The position numbers were made by a program, and so were the translations under genes. Below the pieces are notes generated by a model, which saw only the letters and a list, made by a program, of their open reading frames with translations, made no database searches and was not told the DNA's origin. This document shows positions 1-12,324 of a stretch of DNA of 64,000 bases, piece by piece (the stretch's first letter is position 1; every line of letters begins with the position of its first letter). This DNA comes from Cheiracanthium punctorium (lineage: Eukaryota > Arthropoda > Arachnida > Araneae > Cheiracanthiidae), in assembly GCA_038373885.1 (NCBI GenBank), contig JAWZYV010012264.1, forward strand, positions 1-64,000, in the 5' to 3' direction.

Positions 1-1115
1 TTTCATGTAATACAATGGTTATTTTTCTTTAAGTAATATTTTCTGTGATTTTACGGGAAAAAAAGGCATTTTTTGCCAAAAATTAAAAAATTGAGGCCTT
101 TTGTGGCCTGAACAGATTTTATCCGATTTCAAAAAAAAATTTTGCACAGTTAATATACTTACTAAATGGCCCTTTTTGGAAACTAGGTTTTTTTCAGATT
201 TAAAAAAAATATTTTCGATACACCCTATCTTACATATATTTTCAAATTCAGCTTTCTAGTTGCATATCTAAATAATGATATAGTTCTAAAATGCTAATCG
301 CTCAATTGTCCTCGTACATAAATTACACTACGTTTACGTTAGAGGTAAACTATGCTCAAGATATCGAAAAAAAATGTGTTTTTCATTAGAAATTTTAAGG
401 TTTGAGTACAAAAATATGTAAAATGTGTTTCTTAAGTATTAAAATTTATTTAGAAAAATAGGGAACGTTAAACCATAACGTAAGTGAAAACTAGTTTCTT
501 TTGCAGGGATTAGAACTGAAAATATCACTTACGTTCGGATTGCGTCCTGTCAAATGCAAGAAAGGGAGACATCTATATATATATATATATATAAATAACC
601 TGCGCGATATCTTCGGTTCTAATCATTGGACCCATGCTTATATTTTAATTTTTTCTATCATTTTCTATGGGAATTTTTACTTTTTGAAGAGCCGTTTGCA
701 TATTTATTTTCAGCAAAACAATACTTTTGAGGCAAGAATTATATCAGATGTAACATTTCATGATTGTGTGGAGAAAACTGTGCGCATTTTCAAAGAAATG
801 TATAAATATTTAGTTCAATTACAGTAAAACTTAGGTCAACCCGCAAAATAGTAGATTCTAATATATACTTTAAGGTTCACATTTAACTATATTTGTTGAT
901 ATTTTCAAAGCTACTGATTCAAATGGAATCAACATTTTTTTCTCTCAGTTTTGAAGAGTATTGATTTTATTGAAAATAAATTTACGGTTGTTCCTATTAA
1001 TGTGATTTTTGAAAAGATCATTTAATAATTCATAAAAATGTGAAGAAAGAAATTATAATCTCTAAATAGTCGTTTTCATTATCTTTTCTATATACATTCT
1101 TTCTATCCAGGCGTT
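1..1115. other. AT-rich DNA without a supported gene
   Basis: No recognisable gene. A (TA)n microsatellite lies near 573-592. A 3' splice-site-like string (TTTCTTTTGCAG) ends near 506 and is followed by about 105 open codons to 827, but the peptide has no motif I recognise and no partner exon is visible, so I do not call it a gene. Confidence 0.5.
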
Positions 1116-1674
1116 AGCCGGTGCAGGGCCAGTTTGAGGCGTAGGCGACGTAGGCGGTGGCCTACGCTTGAGTTTTTATCGAGGGGCGCCAAATTTCACT
1201 TTTTTGTATCTCCCAACATTTTCCCTTTTTTATTTATTCAGATGGGCGTACTGACTGCTCTCATCAAGCTTTTAAAAAGTATTATTATCGCAAATACTTT
1301 TAGACACTTCTAAAGTTTCCGGTGTGTATTATCAGAAAGCGTTCTTTGGTTGCTTCGTTTTTCATTCATGGGAAACGTCCAGATGTCCACTGAGTGTCCA
1401 GGCCTCCACCTCTAGGCTATGCTTACTAAATTACCATCTTCCGCACATCGTCAGAATGGCCGGAAGGGGTGGTCTTTGGACCTGTTTATTCATTACCTCC
1501 GATAATCATATTGAGCTGTCACTGCCACCTTACTGCAGATCTTATCCGGATGTTTAAAGAAATGGTTTCAAATTACCTTCCTTTCTGATATACTTCAAAA
1601 GAAAAGCCTCAAAAAATGTACGTCAGAAAGGACAAGCTATAGTAAATTTTGAACAAAGCCACACAAAATCGATT

Positions 1675-2995
1675 GTTTTTTTATCAAGTTAGTGGGAAAA
1701 GGGAATGATTTTGGTGCCCCTGCTTTAACAAAAATATTAATTTTAGACAACTCTGTGCCCCGGTGAATTAAAGTTCTGGGACATTTCAGCTTCTTAATTT
1801 TTTCGCAGCCTCTAGAATCGGATTTCTAATCAGGGCCGTAGCGAGGTTACCGCGGGAACGGCCTTCGCTGGGGCGCAAAATCAGAAGAATCACAAGAGGT
1901 TTAAACAGTTTTTCTAATTAGTGTTTCTTTCTTTCCTTTTTTTTAAAAATAGCACATCTGTAGGGGGAGGAAAGGACAGGATTTTATTAGTATAATAATT
2001 CCGGACAAGGGCGGCAAATTGGGGTCGCAGTCGCACCCCAAATTTAACAAAAATTTTATTTATTTCATATTCTGGATTTTAGTATATCATATCTCGCCCC
2101 CCCCAAATGCAAAACTGAAATGCCGCCTCCCGCCCCTGATTCCGGGAATTAAAAAATTATCAAGCTGTCGTCGAAGCTGCAGAAAGGGGGGGGGGAGGCA
2201 AAATTTGGACGGTTCTGCTAGGTTACACCGGGCTACACTGCTGTTTCCAAATAAGCAGATATATACCACTCCAGGAGACAGAGATTTTTCAGAGCGTAAA
2301 TAAACGAAATTTCTATAGTATAAAATTTCAAAAGATCATGCTAAAAAAAAGTTTCAAAGGAAGATACCGTGTTTACCGCATAATAGTCACCCTCTCATGA
2401 TCGTCGCACCCCCGTTTTGAAGCAGAAAAAAAATGCTTTAAAGTTACAATATTATGATGTAGAAAATTTCCCCTCATAATAGTCGCACCTACACTTTCAC
2501 TATGAAAAATTGACTATTACGCTACTAAACACGGTATATTTAGGATTTCCCTCCCTTGGTACGCCCTGCTAAATCATAATATATTCTAGAGCGAGGGCGA
2601 AAAAGAAATCGTCTAAGTCATTTTACAAAAACAGAAAAATAAATAAAAAATTAATTTTTGCAGTTTTTTTTATCGCGTTGGCAAAAGCGAAATGTGCCTA
2701 ATTTTGATGCTCTGCTTTAATAAAATTTTTTAATTTAGCCTTTTCTGTGCCTCTGTGAATTACAGCTGTGGAATGCTTCAGCCTTAAGTTTTTTATATCG
2801 CGTTGGCAAAAGGGAAATGCCACCAATTTTGACGCCCCTGCTTTAACAAAAAAATTTTATTTAGTCTTTTCTGCGCCCTTGTGAATTAAACCTGAGGAAG
2901 GCTTCAGTTTCCTGATTTCGCAGCTCCTGTAATCGTTTTTTTAAACAGCGTCGTATCGAGGATGAGGCACGGATAGCCCTTGCCAGGGAAGCAAG
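1675..2995. repeat. Three diverged copies of an internal repeat of about 130-190 bp
   Basis: Similar blocks lie at about 1675-1870, 2660-2790 and 2790-2995. Each has a stretch like 'tttatcgcgttggcaaaag', then 'cccctgctttaac', then 'gtgaattaaa'. The first and third also share a GC-rich tail near a 'gggcgtaaaatc' or 'gggcgcaaaatc' string. They are inside the 5.1-kb hAT. No coding potential was seen. Confidence 0.6.
2367..2534. mobile_element. TA-flanked MITE, 168 bp
   Basis: Terminal inverted repeats of about 25 bp run from CCGTGTTTACCGCATAATAG on the left to a right end whose reverse complement begins CCGTGTTTAGTAGCGTAATA. TA dinucleotides lie at 2365-2366 and 2535-2536, the Tc1/mariner/pogo-type target duplication. 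No ORF. Confidence 0.75.
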
Positions 2996-4555
2996 CAGAA
3001 GAGGGGGGCGTAAAATCGGCCGGGTTACAGGATGTTTAAATAGAGTTTTTCTACTTTGTTAGAGGACAACACATAAATATGTCTATAGAATAGCAAGAGT
3101 TCGTTTACTGGGAACTAAGCTCAGGGGTGTAGGTAGATTTTATCTCGGAGATATGAGAGACATTTTTCAGATCACAAGTAAACCAAATTCCTTCATGGTG
3201 TGAAATTCCGAAAGATCATGCTGAAAGTCACAGAGGAAGATTCCGCTACATAAGACTCCTCTTCGCAATTATCGCCAATATTAAAATAAGTAAATATATT
3301 CCTAAAACAAGCCTGAGAGATGAGGAAAAAAATCAAACAGAAAGAAGAAAAAGATTATTTCAAATTGTGCACATCCTCTGAATTAGAGACTTAAAATTGA
3401 TATTTTAAGGATAAGGGCAAACGTTGAAATGATTTCTTAAAAGAGTGCCATTTTTGAAACGTTAATATCTTATTAAAAATACTTTTTAAAAAAGGATTTC
3501 TTTTTTCAAGGAAATGGATTTTCAAAGATCCGACTTCGTTTTTCTCATTGGACTTTCTTATATGCAGGTTTACTTTAAAAAGTTATTTTTGCTGTTTTCT
3601 TAAATATACGGTTTCTTATGAAATTTATGGCATAAAAAGTAACTGCATGTCATTTTGGAAGTGCTCTTGCTGAAGTAATTAAATTAAAAAGGGCTGTACT
3701 GATAAAATAATTTGAAACAGTCGGTTAAACTCATAAGTGGTACAAGTCTGCCTTTGGAAGTTTTCAAAAACCAAAAGCTAATTTTTCTGATAACTATGCA
3801 AGTTGTGATCGTGAAACTTTCGCACTCAGAAAAAGATAATTATTCCCAAAAGCGTATGGGGAAAATTTCACTGAAACACGACTCCTTTTTCAAGAACAGT
3901 CCTTTAAAAAGGAGGCCTTTTTAATTTGTCAGTTTAAGAATTTTTCTGTTTGTTCATAGTTCTCTAAGGTTTATTCTTTATAAGAACATATAGCACTTCT
4001 ACACATTTTTATAAACTAAGTAATAAATTATAATAAATGATACGTAATAAACTCTTTTTTTTTTCTCAGCAAAATTTTTAGAAGAATGTCACTTTTCACA
4101 AACTTTTAAATTTAAGAACTTTCCTGAAAGTTCCATACTCATACAGGCTTATCATTTATTTGTAAGTGTATAGAACAGCTTTTAAAAGGACACGCTAAAG
4201 AAGTTTAAGTCTCTGACCTGACATACTTAGTTTACTTATATTGAAGTGGCAAAATTATATGATTTTTTTTTCTAAAATAAAGCCAGTGGCTTATCGCAGA
4301 AGTTGGAGTCCTCCCGCAAACATTACTCTGGGCCCCCTTTATATTAGTAACCAATCTTTTATACCATCCCTTGCACATTTATGATACTAAACTATTGAAT
4401 ATTTATAATTATAAAAATTCAAATTAAAAAATTGAAATAAGTGTCAGATTTATTAGTATAAATTTATTTAAATACGCCGATTATTTAAATATACAAATAT
4501 TAAAAAGACTTTTTTATATACAAATGAAGTTTCTTATTCATCGCTGAGCACACAA

Positions 4556-4687
4556 AGCTTTTTAAAGGTGATACTTGGGAAAATTCATTCAAAATCCGTA
4601 AACTGGTAGTGTCTGAGTGGATAAGTGACTGAACACGGTAGACGGTTGAAGTGTTTTGGTCGGTTTCCTCCAGATATACCGAGAATA
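4556..4687 (+). repeat. SINE-like tRNA-derived repeat, copy 1 of a direct pair
   Basis: This 132-bp segment is almost identical to 4875-5006. It contains a tRNA box-A-like stretch (gtctgagtggataagtgac) followed by a conserved 'acggttgaagtg'. A related segment lies in opposite orientation at about 20,995-21,090, with a better tRNA-like head (GGCCGAATGGATAAGAC). A tRNA-derived SINE head is likely. No tRNA fold is complete. Confidence 0.5.
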
Positions 4688-4874
4688 TCAGGATATCAGG
4701 AACTAGCAAATGGCCGATCATCACACGGGGAGAATCGCTTTCTTTATTTTATTTATTTTGTTTAAGCACATAATGCCTTTTATTTGCTTTTATGGAACTT
4801 TTAGATGACATTATCTTTACATGAAAAAAATCTAATATTGGTCAGTTTTTATTTGATAGGGTATCGTCGGAAAA

Positions 4875-5006
4875 GCTTTTTAAAGGTGATACTTGGGAAA
4901 ATTCATTCAAAATCCGTAAGCTGGTAGTGTCTGAGTGGATAAGTGACTGAACACGGTAGACGGTTGAAGTGTTTTGGTCGGTTTCCTCCAGATATACCGA
5001 GAATAC
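4875..5006 (+). repeat. SINE-like tRNA-derived repeat, copy 2 of a direct pair
   Basis: Near-identical duplicate of 4556-4687, separated by 187 bp. The identity points to a recent local duplication or gene conversion rather than two independent old insertions. The DNA after it stays open to 5378 but encodes nothing I recognise. Confidence 0.6.
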
Positions 5007-5489
5007 GCGTTTGAACCCCTTAAAAAAGTTCTTCTGCCAAGGTACTTCCCCTCAGGCAAATGCCTTTTGTGTAGGCTTGCCACAACACAAGTCAGCCGAG
5101 AATTGGTAGATATTCGAAATTATGAAGTCATCCATGAGCTTCTCCATGTCGCTTTACAAATCTGTGCAAAATTGCAAGCTGATCGATCAGACGGTGTGGA
5201 TTTGTATTTGTACACAAGGCAGATAGACAAACTTTCATATGTATACACATTAGATAATACTAATCTATCAGGAACATGTAGCAATTTAAAGAATTATAGC
5301 AGTGATTTATCTAAAAATGGAGTGCTGCAATTATTTAAGGTAAAGGGGCTATCTGGAATTCAGTGGGAAAAGAAATAACAGCTAGGAAAAGTCACACTGA
5401 GTAAATTTTTTAATGTCTTCGTCTATAAGCGTATTCGATTTATGTAGAAGTATAAAATCCTACTTAACGGAAATTCCCTAATCGCCGTA

Positions 5490-5536
5490 GAGTCTGGAAC
5501 GGATTAACCGCGATAAACGAGGGATTACTGTAAATG
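5490..5536. mobile_element. End fragment of a Tigger/pogo-like element
   Basis: The stretch ending GATAAACGAGGGATTACTG and followed by TA matches the known terminal inverted repeat style of Tigger elements (CAGTAATCCCTCG... in the other orientation). No opposite end was found nearby, so it is a fragment. Open codons at 5534-5779 just beyond it have no recognisable family. Confidence 0.5.
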
Positions 5537-6254
5537 TTTATAGTACCTCATTTAAAGCTCGTTTTGCAAAATTACAAAAGTGATACAGCTTTTTTTGCGG
5601 TTGTGTTCAAAATCCAGTTTGACGATGATAGATCACATACCGAAAAGTGTTTTATAACCAACACCTTTCGCATGGCTTACCTTTCTCGTTTTAATTGGAG
5701 TAGCTTAAAGAGAAAGGAAGCAACTTATATTTTGTTAAGAGAGTTGCTAGTCTTAATACTGAGAGATGCTGACGCATGATGATAATACTTCCGTGTAAAG
5801 TATTTTATAAATTTTTGTATATAATATAAATTTAAACATTTAAAATATACTTTTCAGTATATATTAATATATTTCAATTGTTTAGAGGAAGTGTTCAATT
5901 GTCAAGAGGAAGAGAGAAGAAAAACAAATGAGCATGGGCGACCATAGGAGTTTTTTTAGGAGAGGGCAAACTTCAAAAACATTTTCTAGAGGATGTCAAA
6001 TTTCACACTTGTAACAATTGGAATACCGATTTTGCTTTGTGATGCCATTTTGTTTAAATCATAACACAATATGCTAAATCTGATGCTGAATGATTCATGT
6101 CTAATGGGGGAGGAGCAAGTGCTCTTCTTTGCCCTCCTTATGGGTGTCCATGCAAATGAGAGGGATGGGCATAAAATCAGCTTTCCATACGAAGGGGCGT
6201 AAAATTAGATATCGCCTACATCAAAAAATGCCTAAAACCGGTCCTGAGCCGGTG

Positions 6255-7156
6255 GAATTAGGTATTTCGACATAACAACAAATTTTTTTAAAATGTCTGC
6301 TTTTGTTCACAATTCTCGTGCAGTGGTATATTTTTGCACCCACATATATTGCATATAGTGTACATGAATTTTAAAACATTATTCTGCACAAGTGCGCTAT
6401 TCTCCAAACTCTGTATATGAAGCAGCTATTTGTCGTTTAATCCGATAATCAAAATTTATAAAAATTTTAATAATAATACTAAAAAATAATTTTTAAAAAA
6501 TCCCAAAGTTCTGTTATCCTGAATTGAAAATAATAATAACAAATGATATTATTATTATTATTATTAAATAATGATGATAATAATAATCTTCAAATTCTAA
6601 TGTTTAAAATTTAATAATTAACTAAATCATAATACATTTTTAGTCCATAAATAATAAAAAAGAATTACAAAATGACTGTTGCTGAAAACTGTCACCCATT
6701 CAACAAAGTGCGATTTTTTTTATTTGAACTCCTCGTCCCCCTCCCCTGCCGAGAGGGGCCGCTACAATGATGAATTTGCTGACTTTGCAAACCACGTGAT
6801 ACAAGTGTGATACCAAACGTGACACAAGCTCTTCAACATGATACAGCCTGGCGTCAAGTTCTTGTCAACTGGCTGCTTTCAATAGAAACGATTTCGTGCA
6901 TGTCTCGTCATGCATTTGCTATCCGCCCTGGGGAATAAAGTCCAAAAAGTTCTTTAGAGATTTTGTTTTCACTACTAAAAGTTTGTCATTTTATAAGCTG
7001 ATTTACGGCGTTTTAAATCATCACCCTAACAAATTCATATAAAATCACGTGAAAAAGCAAAAAAATGAAACCACGCAATCATTTAAAATTAACTGTTACC
7101 CAATTTCCGTCGAAATTTGGCTAGTCTATTTTAAATTTTCTTCGAATACTTGTATC
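6255..7156. other. AT-rich DNA, no gene seen
   Basis: Contains an (ATT)n-like microsatellite at about 6545-6590 and otherwise nothing I can assign. Confidence 0.5.
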
Positions 7157-7164
7157 ACCTACAT

Positions 7165-7464
7165 CAGGGGTTTCCAACTTATAAGCGCCTGAGGCAGGAC
7201 CTAATGATCGCACAGCACTGTTGGCACGTGCCCTGGGCCAGAGCTGGACCGAGCAAATTTGCCTCCCTCTGCGAAGGATTTTAATGGGGCCCCTTTAAAA
7301 CAAAATATTTTGAACCCCCCACCCGAAGAAATACTGCCTGGGCAAGAACGCCCCCTTTACTTACGCCACTAACCCTGTTGTGACTAATTAGTCAATGGTT
7401 GTTATCCAGTCAAGGCGCCAAATGGCAATGTCGTCACCATAGGACCTACAGTTGGACACACCTG
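7165..7464. mobile_element. hAT MITE, 300 bp
   Basis: Begins CAGGGGTTTCCAACTTAT and ends GTTGGACACACCTG, the Charlie-like hAT terminus style. The flanking 8-mers match at 7 of 8 bases: ACCTACAT at 7157-7164 and ATCTACAT at 7465-7472. The interior is GC-rich with no ORF. Confidence 0.7.
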
Positions 7465-7472
7465 ATCTACAT

Positions 7473-8362
7473 TATTAAAAGAGCCTTGTTCTTATTGTTG
7501 TATTTGAGAGATTTTCTTGAGGTTTCTGACAAATCTCGAAGATGGTCTTATACCTCTGAATATCCATTAATTTAATACAAAATTACATTAATTTAATACC
7601 AAATAACGTTTATTAACAATACCAGGAAAACACAACAGAAGTACAGCTGTGGAAGAAAAAAGCCCACTTGCACTGACTCGGCCGTCGTTCGTAGTATATC
7701 AAAGTTACATAAACCAATCTTTCACGATTGTCGTACACTTTAATTTGCTATACATAAAAATTGCATAAGGGGACATCTCCATATTAAAATTCTCACCAAC
7801 TTCCCCCCCCCATCAATAGCAACCTCTAGATTTCACTTCATATTTCAAAAATTTAGCTCATTTTAACCCCGGATACCCATTTTCAATAAATTTGAACTGA
7901 AAATGAGTGAGTGATGAGCTTCAAAAATCACCCTCCCGCTACGTTAAAATATTTTTTCATACTTTAATTCATATCTCATATAATATTGATAGTAAAAAGC
8001 TGTGTTCTATTCGTACTATTAAAACTAAACGACGTAAACATAATTTACTATTATAATTTTTAATAAAATATTAATATGAATTATGGATTATTAAATTACT
8101 ATTCAAAAATATTATGAATAGCGACCTAGTCAAATTTCGATGGAAATACATGCAGAGAGTAATATTACATGGCTGTGCAAAATTTCAAATTTTTACGTTC
8201 AGTAGTTTAATTTAAATTAAATGTAATGTGATATATTCATGAGTTAAGGGACCATAGATAAATTTATTAAGTGACAAATGTTTTTGAAAATTGTGTAAGT
8301 AAACGTAATTTATAAACGTAAATTAGATTACTTTCGCACAAAAATAGTAAAAGTAAGCGGTA
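7473..8362. other. AT-rich DNA, no gene seen
   Basis: Only one point to note: 'aattgcataagggga' near 7764 matches the left flank and end of the TIR element at 46,822, so a truncated relative may lie here. Confidence 0.4.
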
Positions 8363-8366
8363 TTAA

Positions 8367-8676
8367 CCCTCTGAGCGTCTTGGAAATGGGCAAATAATGT
8401 AAAGTTCTTTTTACGGTAAAATTTTCAAGCAGCTTTAAAATCATACAAATAAAAAAACAAAATTTTGATAGGAACACTGATAATTATTAAAAAACAAACT
8501 CCAGGAGTTTTTTTAAACAAATATTTTTTTTTAAAAACTCCTAAAGTACTTACAACTTTTAACATTTGAAAATATTTTATGATACCTGAGCGTTATAAAT
8601 AATTTAAGCTATAGATGCATTCCAATGAAAACTGCAATGAACTTGGCGGGATTTTACGTCATAACCGCTTGGAGGG
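8367..8676. mobile_element. piggyBac-like MITE, 310 bp, TTAA-flanked
   Basis: TTAA lies on both sides (8363-8366 and 8677-8680). Short inverted ends are CCCTCTGAGCG on the left and, in reverse complement, CCCTCCAAGCGG on the right. TTAA targets with CCCT termini are typical of piggyBac-type elements. No ORF. Confidence 0.65.
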
Positions 8677-8957
8677 TTAAAAAACAGCACATTTTGAAGG
8701 AAACAAATCGGTGATTTGTAAAGTTTGGTGGTGATTTTTTAAAGCGTCTACTGTTGCTTCCGCTTTTATTTCCCCGCAAATTAATGACCTTTTTTAATAT
8801 TTGAAACAGCAGGTCTTTGGACTTCCCCATACTTTATCAAATACTCAAAGAGCATTCAAAATCACTTTTCCCTGTCTAAATTTTCATCTGACTATAAATT
8901 AAAATACCGCCAAAAGACCTATAAAAATATTGTATACTACGGACGATTATATTAAAA

Positions 8958-9480
8958 GGCATAGCAAGAGCAAATCGGGCAAAAACAGAAAATAGTTTCC
9001 ATCACCATCTCAGAATTTAATGAATTTTTTTTTTTTTTTTTTTTGCTGTGTTGCCTTACCCAAGGGAAGAACAAATCTGAAATATTTTTTATTTACCTCC
9101 TTTAGTTTTAGAGTTATGGAGGGGTCAAAGTACCCCTAGAGGGGTGACGTAGAAATAATTTAGGGCCAATATTGCCACTTTATTGTCTCGACTGTGACTC
9201 GCTCTCAGGTGCTTCAGAGAATTTTTTCTTTTTATCTGATAATAACCTTGGGTATTAACATTTCAAATTGAAAATTCATTCGAAAATAGTCAGAGCCCCC
9301 CCCCCCCCAAATACCCCCAATTTCATAAAAAAAATACAGTTTTTAAGAATGCTTTAAATCTTGGCTCTGACGTGATACAGAAAAACGTTTTGCACAGTGC
9401 AGTTATATATCTTCATATAAAGTGAATCCAATGTTAAAAATGTTTGAAGGCCCAGGGCCCCTCGGTACGGGGCTCCAAAC
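8958..9480 (+). repeat. Unclassified dispersed repeat, copy A
   Basis: About 520 bp that is repeated in opposite orientation at 43,338-43,830. Shared landmarks in order: 'tttccatcaccat', a poly(T)-rich run, 'cctcctttagttttagag', 'gtctcgactgtgac', 'agtcagagccccc', 'gctctgacgtgatacag'. Divergence is modest. No coding frame is conserved, so this is probably a non-autonomous transposon or retroposon fragment. Confidence 0.7.
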
Positions 9481-9772
9481 ATGGTCCTTAATGATAATTT
9501 ATTCAATTTCAAAGGATTGGTACAGCTGACGCCGCCTTCCCACGTGAGAACTATTGGCATGGAGATGTAGTATCAACCTAGTAGTTTCATATTATTAAAA
9601 AACATTTTTTGAAGGAACAACAGTTTCCAAGAAAAATCCCAAAAAGTGCCTCTCTATTTGGGACATTCCACTGACACTCATAAGGCATTTCGGCGTTACG
9701 TTTAGAAGTTTAATCGACTTTAGTAAAATTGAACATTAGACTTTTCCTACATATATCACAAATATATCTTCC

Positions 9773-11310
9773 ATGTATCACAAATAGTTCTTTTACAGGG
9801 ACATTCAAAAGAATGCTAGTACATTACGCGGTATGGACATTTCTGTAACTACTGAACTGATTTTAAAGATTTTACCAGTGAAAGCTACAGTATTCCTGAG
9901 TAACATAAGCTAAAATTCATGCTTGTAGCATAATTTACAGGAACACTCAAAGTAAATCGTAAATGATGTCATAGCTGTCTCCATTCGCCAAATGAGAGGA
10001 AAAAATACTATCTAAATTTATTAGCTCTATATACCATGTCTTCATTTAAAATAAACAAAATGTAAATAATAATGTGAATAAAAGAAATCGTCACAAATCT
10101 ATATCATTTATTTCTGACTTGTATACCATCTTACAACAAAATCGGCTAACATCATCTCGAACAAAAAGTAATGTATGTAATAAAATCTCAGGTTATTTAC
10201 GCACTTTTATTATAAAGTCTATTGCATAGTTGGTTGTGAGCTGTTTTGATATAATTTTTACATTAGCAATGGTAAATGGAGTAAATGAAGTAAATCCTCT
10301 TGTACCACACAAAAATTATCTTGTCCGCTGTAACTCTTTCTGCGTCATCTTGTCGTGCCGTGGTCAAGTAAAAGAATCTGAGCCAGGTACTTTATGAAAA
10401 TATTTCATCGTAGCAATCCCATCTTATTCTGATAAAGCAATAACCTATCGATGTCAAATAACTTTACATAATCCACTGAATAGTAAAAGTTCAGCTCAGT
10501 ATTAGCTACTTCGTACTTTTTTTCACCAGAGGAAATTCTATTTTAAATACAGGAACACAACTTAAAATGCTGTTTAATAAAAATGTTTTATTTATAAAAC
10601 ATGCAAGAAACTTTTTTTTTTCAGCATGTTTGACTGTTTGGGGCAGGTGTGATTTAAATTTTTTTAACATTTTTGCATCTGCGACAGTTAAAATGATTGT
10701 TTTATATAAGGACAAAACATTTTCATATCTATTAAATACTAGCTTCTACCAGCGACATCGTCAGCGTCTGCTTCCGAATTAAGTTCAGAAGGAAATGAAG
10801 CATGAATGAATAATAAAAATGAAATTGATAACACTTGCGCTGTACACAAAAATGACTGCATTAAAATATTATTTCCATTTATTTATTTTAAATGAAGCCA
10901 CGGTATATATAGATTTAATAAATTTAGATAGTAATTTTCTCCTCATTTGGCGAATGGAGGCAGTTATGATTTATTTACGAATTATTTTGAGTGTTCTTGT
11001 AAATGCATGAATTTTAGCTTATGTTACTCAGGAATAGTGTAGCTTTCAGTGGAAAAATCTTTAGAATCAGTTCAGTAGTTACAGAAATGTCCATAGAATG
11101 TAATGTACTAGAATTCTTTTGAATGTTACTGCAAAATAACTATTTATGTTACGTACATGAAAGGTAGCCTATAATACTCAGGAATAGTGTAGCTTTCTAT
11201 CAGTGGAAAAAGTTTTCGAATCGGTTCAGTAGTTATAGAGATTATCATGCAGCGTAATGTAATTCTTATGAGTGCCCCAGTAAAAGAACTATTTTTGTTG
11301 TGTGGAGGAT
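9773..11310. mobile_element. Inverted-repeat (foldback-type) element with a duplicated right arm
   Basis: The left arm, about 9773-10075, matches the right arm, about 10,858-11,160, in inverted orientation over roughly 300 bp. The innermost matched landmark is 'ttttaaatgaag' and a central one is 'cctcatttggcgaatgg'. A second copy of the outer part of the right arm follows at about 11,166-11,310. The central 780 bp carries short open frames on both strands with no recognisable domain. Superfamily unassigned. Confidence 0.65.
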
Positions 11311-12324
11311 ATTCCTGTATATAATCCGCGGATTATGTGTTAAAAAAGTTTCTAATTTCGTTATGCGTATTATACGCCGCCGCGGATAATCTGATCAAAA
11401 ACATTCTCCATCAGAAAAGCTTACAAATAAAGTTTAGAAAGAAATGCTGTTTATGTTTAAAAAATAAACAACACATGGCTCTGAAGGCTTTCAAGACTCG
11501 GCAGACTGGCAAAATTGCGTCAGCCTCTCGAAGGAAAATACTCCCCTCCGTTTTAATAATTAGCGATCTGGCGCTCTCTGACGACGCAAAGCGTAAGCAC
11601 CTTCCCAACCCCCATCAGAAAAAACATTTTATTTAAATGTTGAACACGAACTTGTTTTGTTTTATAGTAAATATTATAAGAGTATTTAATCAAATATTAG
11701 CTTGCCGCAAAATTTTGTTTCTGAGTAAAGGAGCCACTTTTTTATATTTTGAGAACATACAATTTTGGATATCTTATCATATTAATCAAGGAAATGTACA
11801 ACATTAAATAAAAAGGAATTAGTTTCTTGTGGGCAGTCAAACCACATGTCAATGTCTTATGAATATCATGTCAGAAAGTACATGTACAGTCTGTATTTTA
11901 CATTCAAGAATATTATAGCCAAAAAAAAAAAAAAACAATTTTTATATGGATTATTCTGTTGAGAAAGATACAATCATTTAATTGAGATTTTTTTAAAACA
12001 AACAAAACATATACAACTAAATATCAAAATATTCAGTATATTAATCTATGTGCGTTTATAAACTAAAATTCCCCACATTTTTTTCATTTATTTATTTTTT
12101 TTTTTTAGCACTAGGGTGCTACTTCGCTCAGTACGATAATTTTGTTTACGCATTTTTGTCTACGCGATCTTGTCGATAAGTTTTATAGATATGAATTGTC
12201 ACGGTGAAGATCTTTTCAAATGTGTTTGCTAGATAACATGGGGGGGGCGTTAATAAAATGCTGAAAGTCTCACAAGGTTTGCAATTTTTGATAATGGATC
12301 GCTAAATCGGGTGCCAAAACGCGA
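11311..12324. other. AT-rich DNA, no gene seen
   Basis: Short open frames around 11,337-11,636 overlap on both strands and look like chance. Poly(A) and poly(T) runs lie near 11,922 and 12,095. Confidence 0.4.

Larger units (their letters stand above)
1124..6246. mobile_element. hAT-superfamily element, 5.1 kb, old and filled with later insertions
   Basis: The left end begins CAGGGCCAGTTTGAGGC. The right end, read in reverse complement, begins CAGGACCGGTTTTAGGC. The flanks carry a perfect 8-bp duplication, AGCCGGTG, at 1116-1123 and 6247-6254. An 8-bp duplication with CAGGG termini is the hAT signature. No intact transposase is visible, so this is non-autonomous or heavily decayed. The interior holds a TA-flanked MITE (2367-2534), three copies of a roughly 150-bp repeat, two SINE-like copies and one Tigger-type end. 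Confidence 0.8.

Noticed and set aside
501..827. 108-codon open frame with an acceptor-like upstream sequence
   Set aside because: No recognisable domain, includes a (TA)n microsatellite translated as an Ile/Tyr repeat, and starts at a non-ATG codon.
4974..5378. 134-codon open frame on the plus strand
   Set aside because: Begins inside the duplicated SINE-like repeat and encodes nothing recognised; likely chance in repeat DNA.
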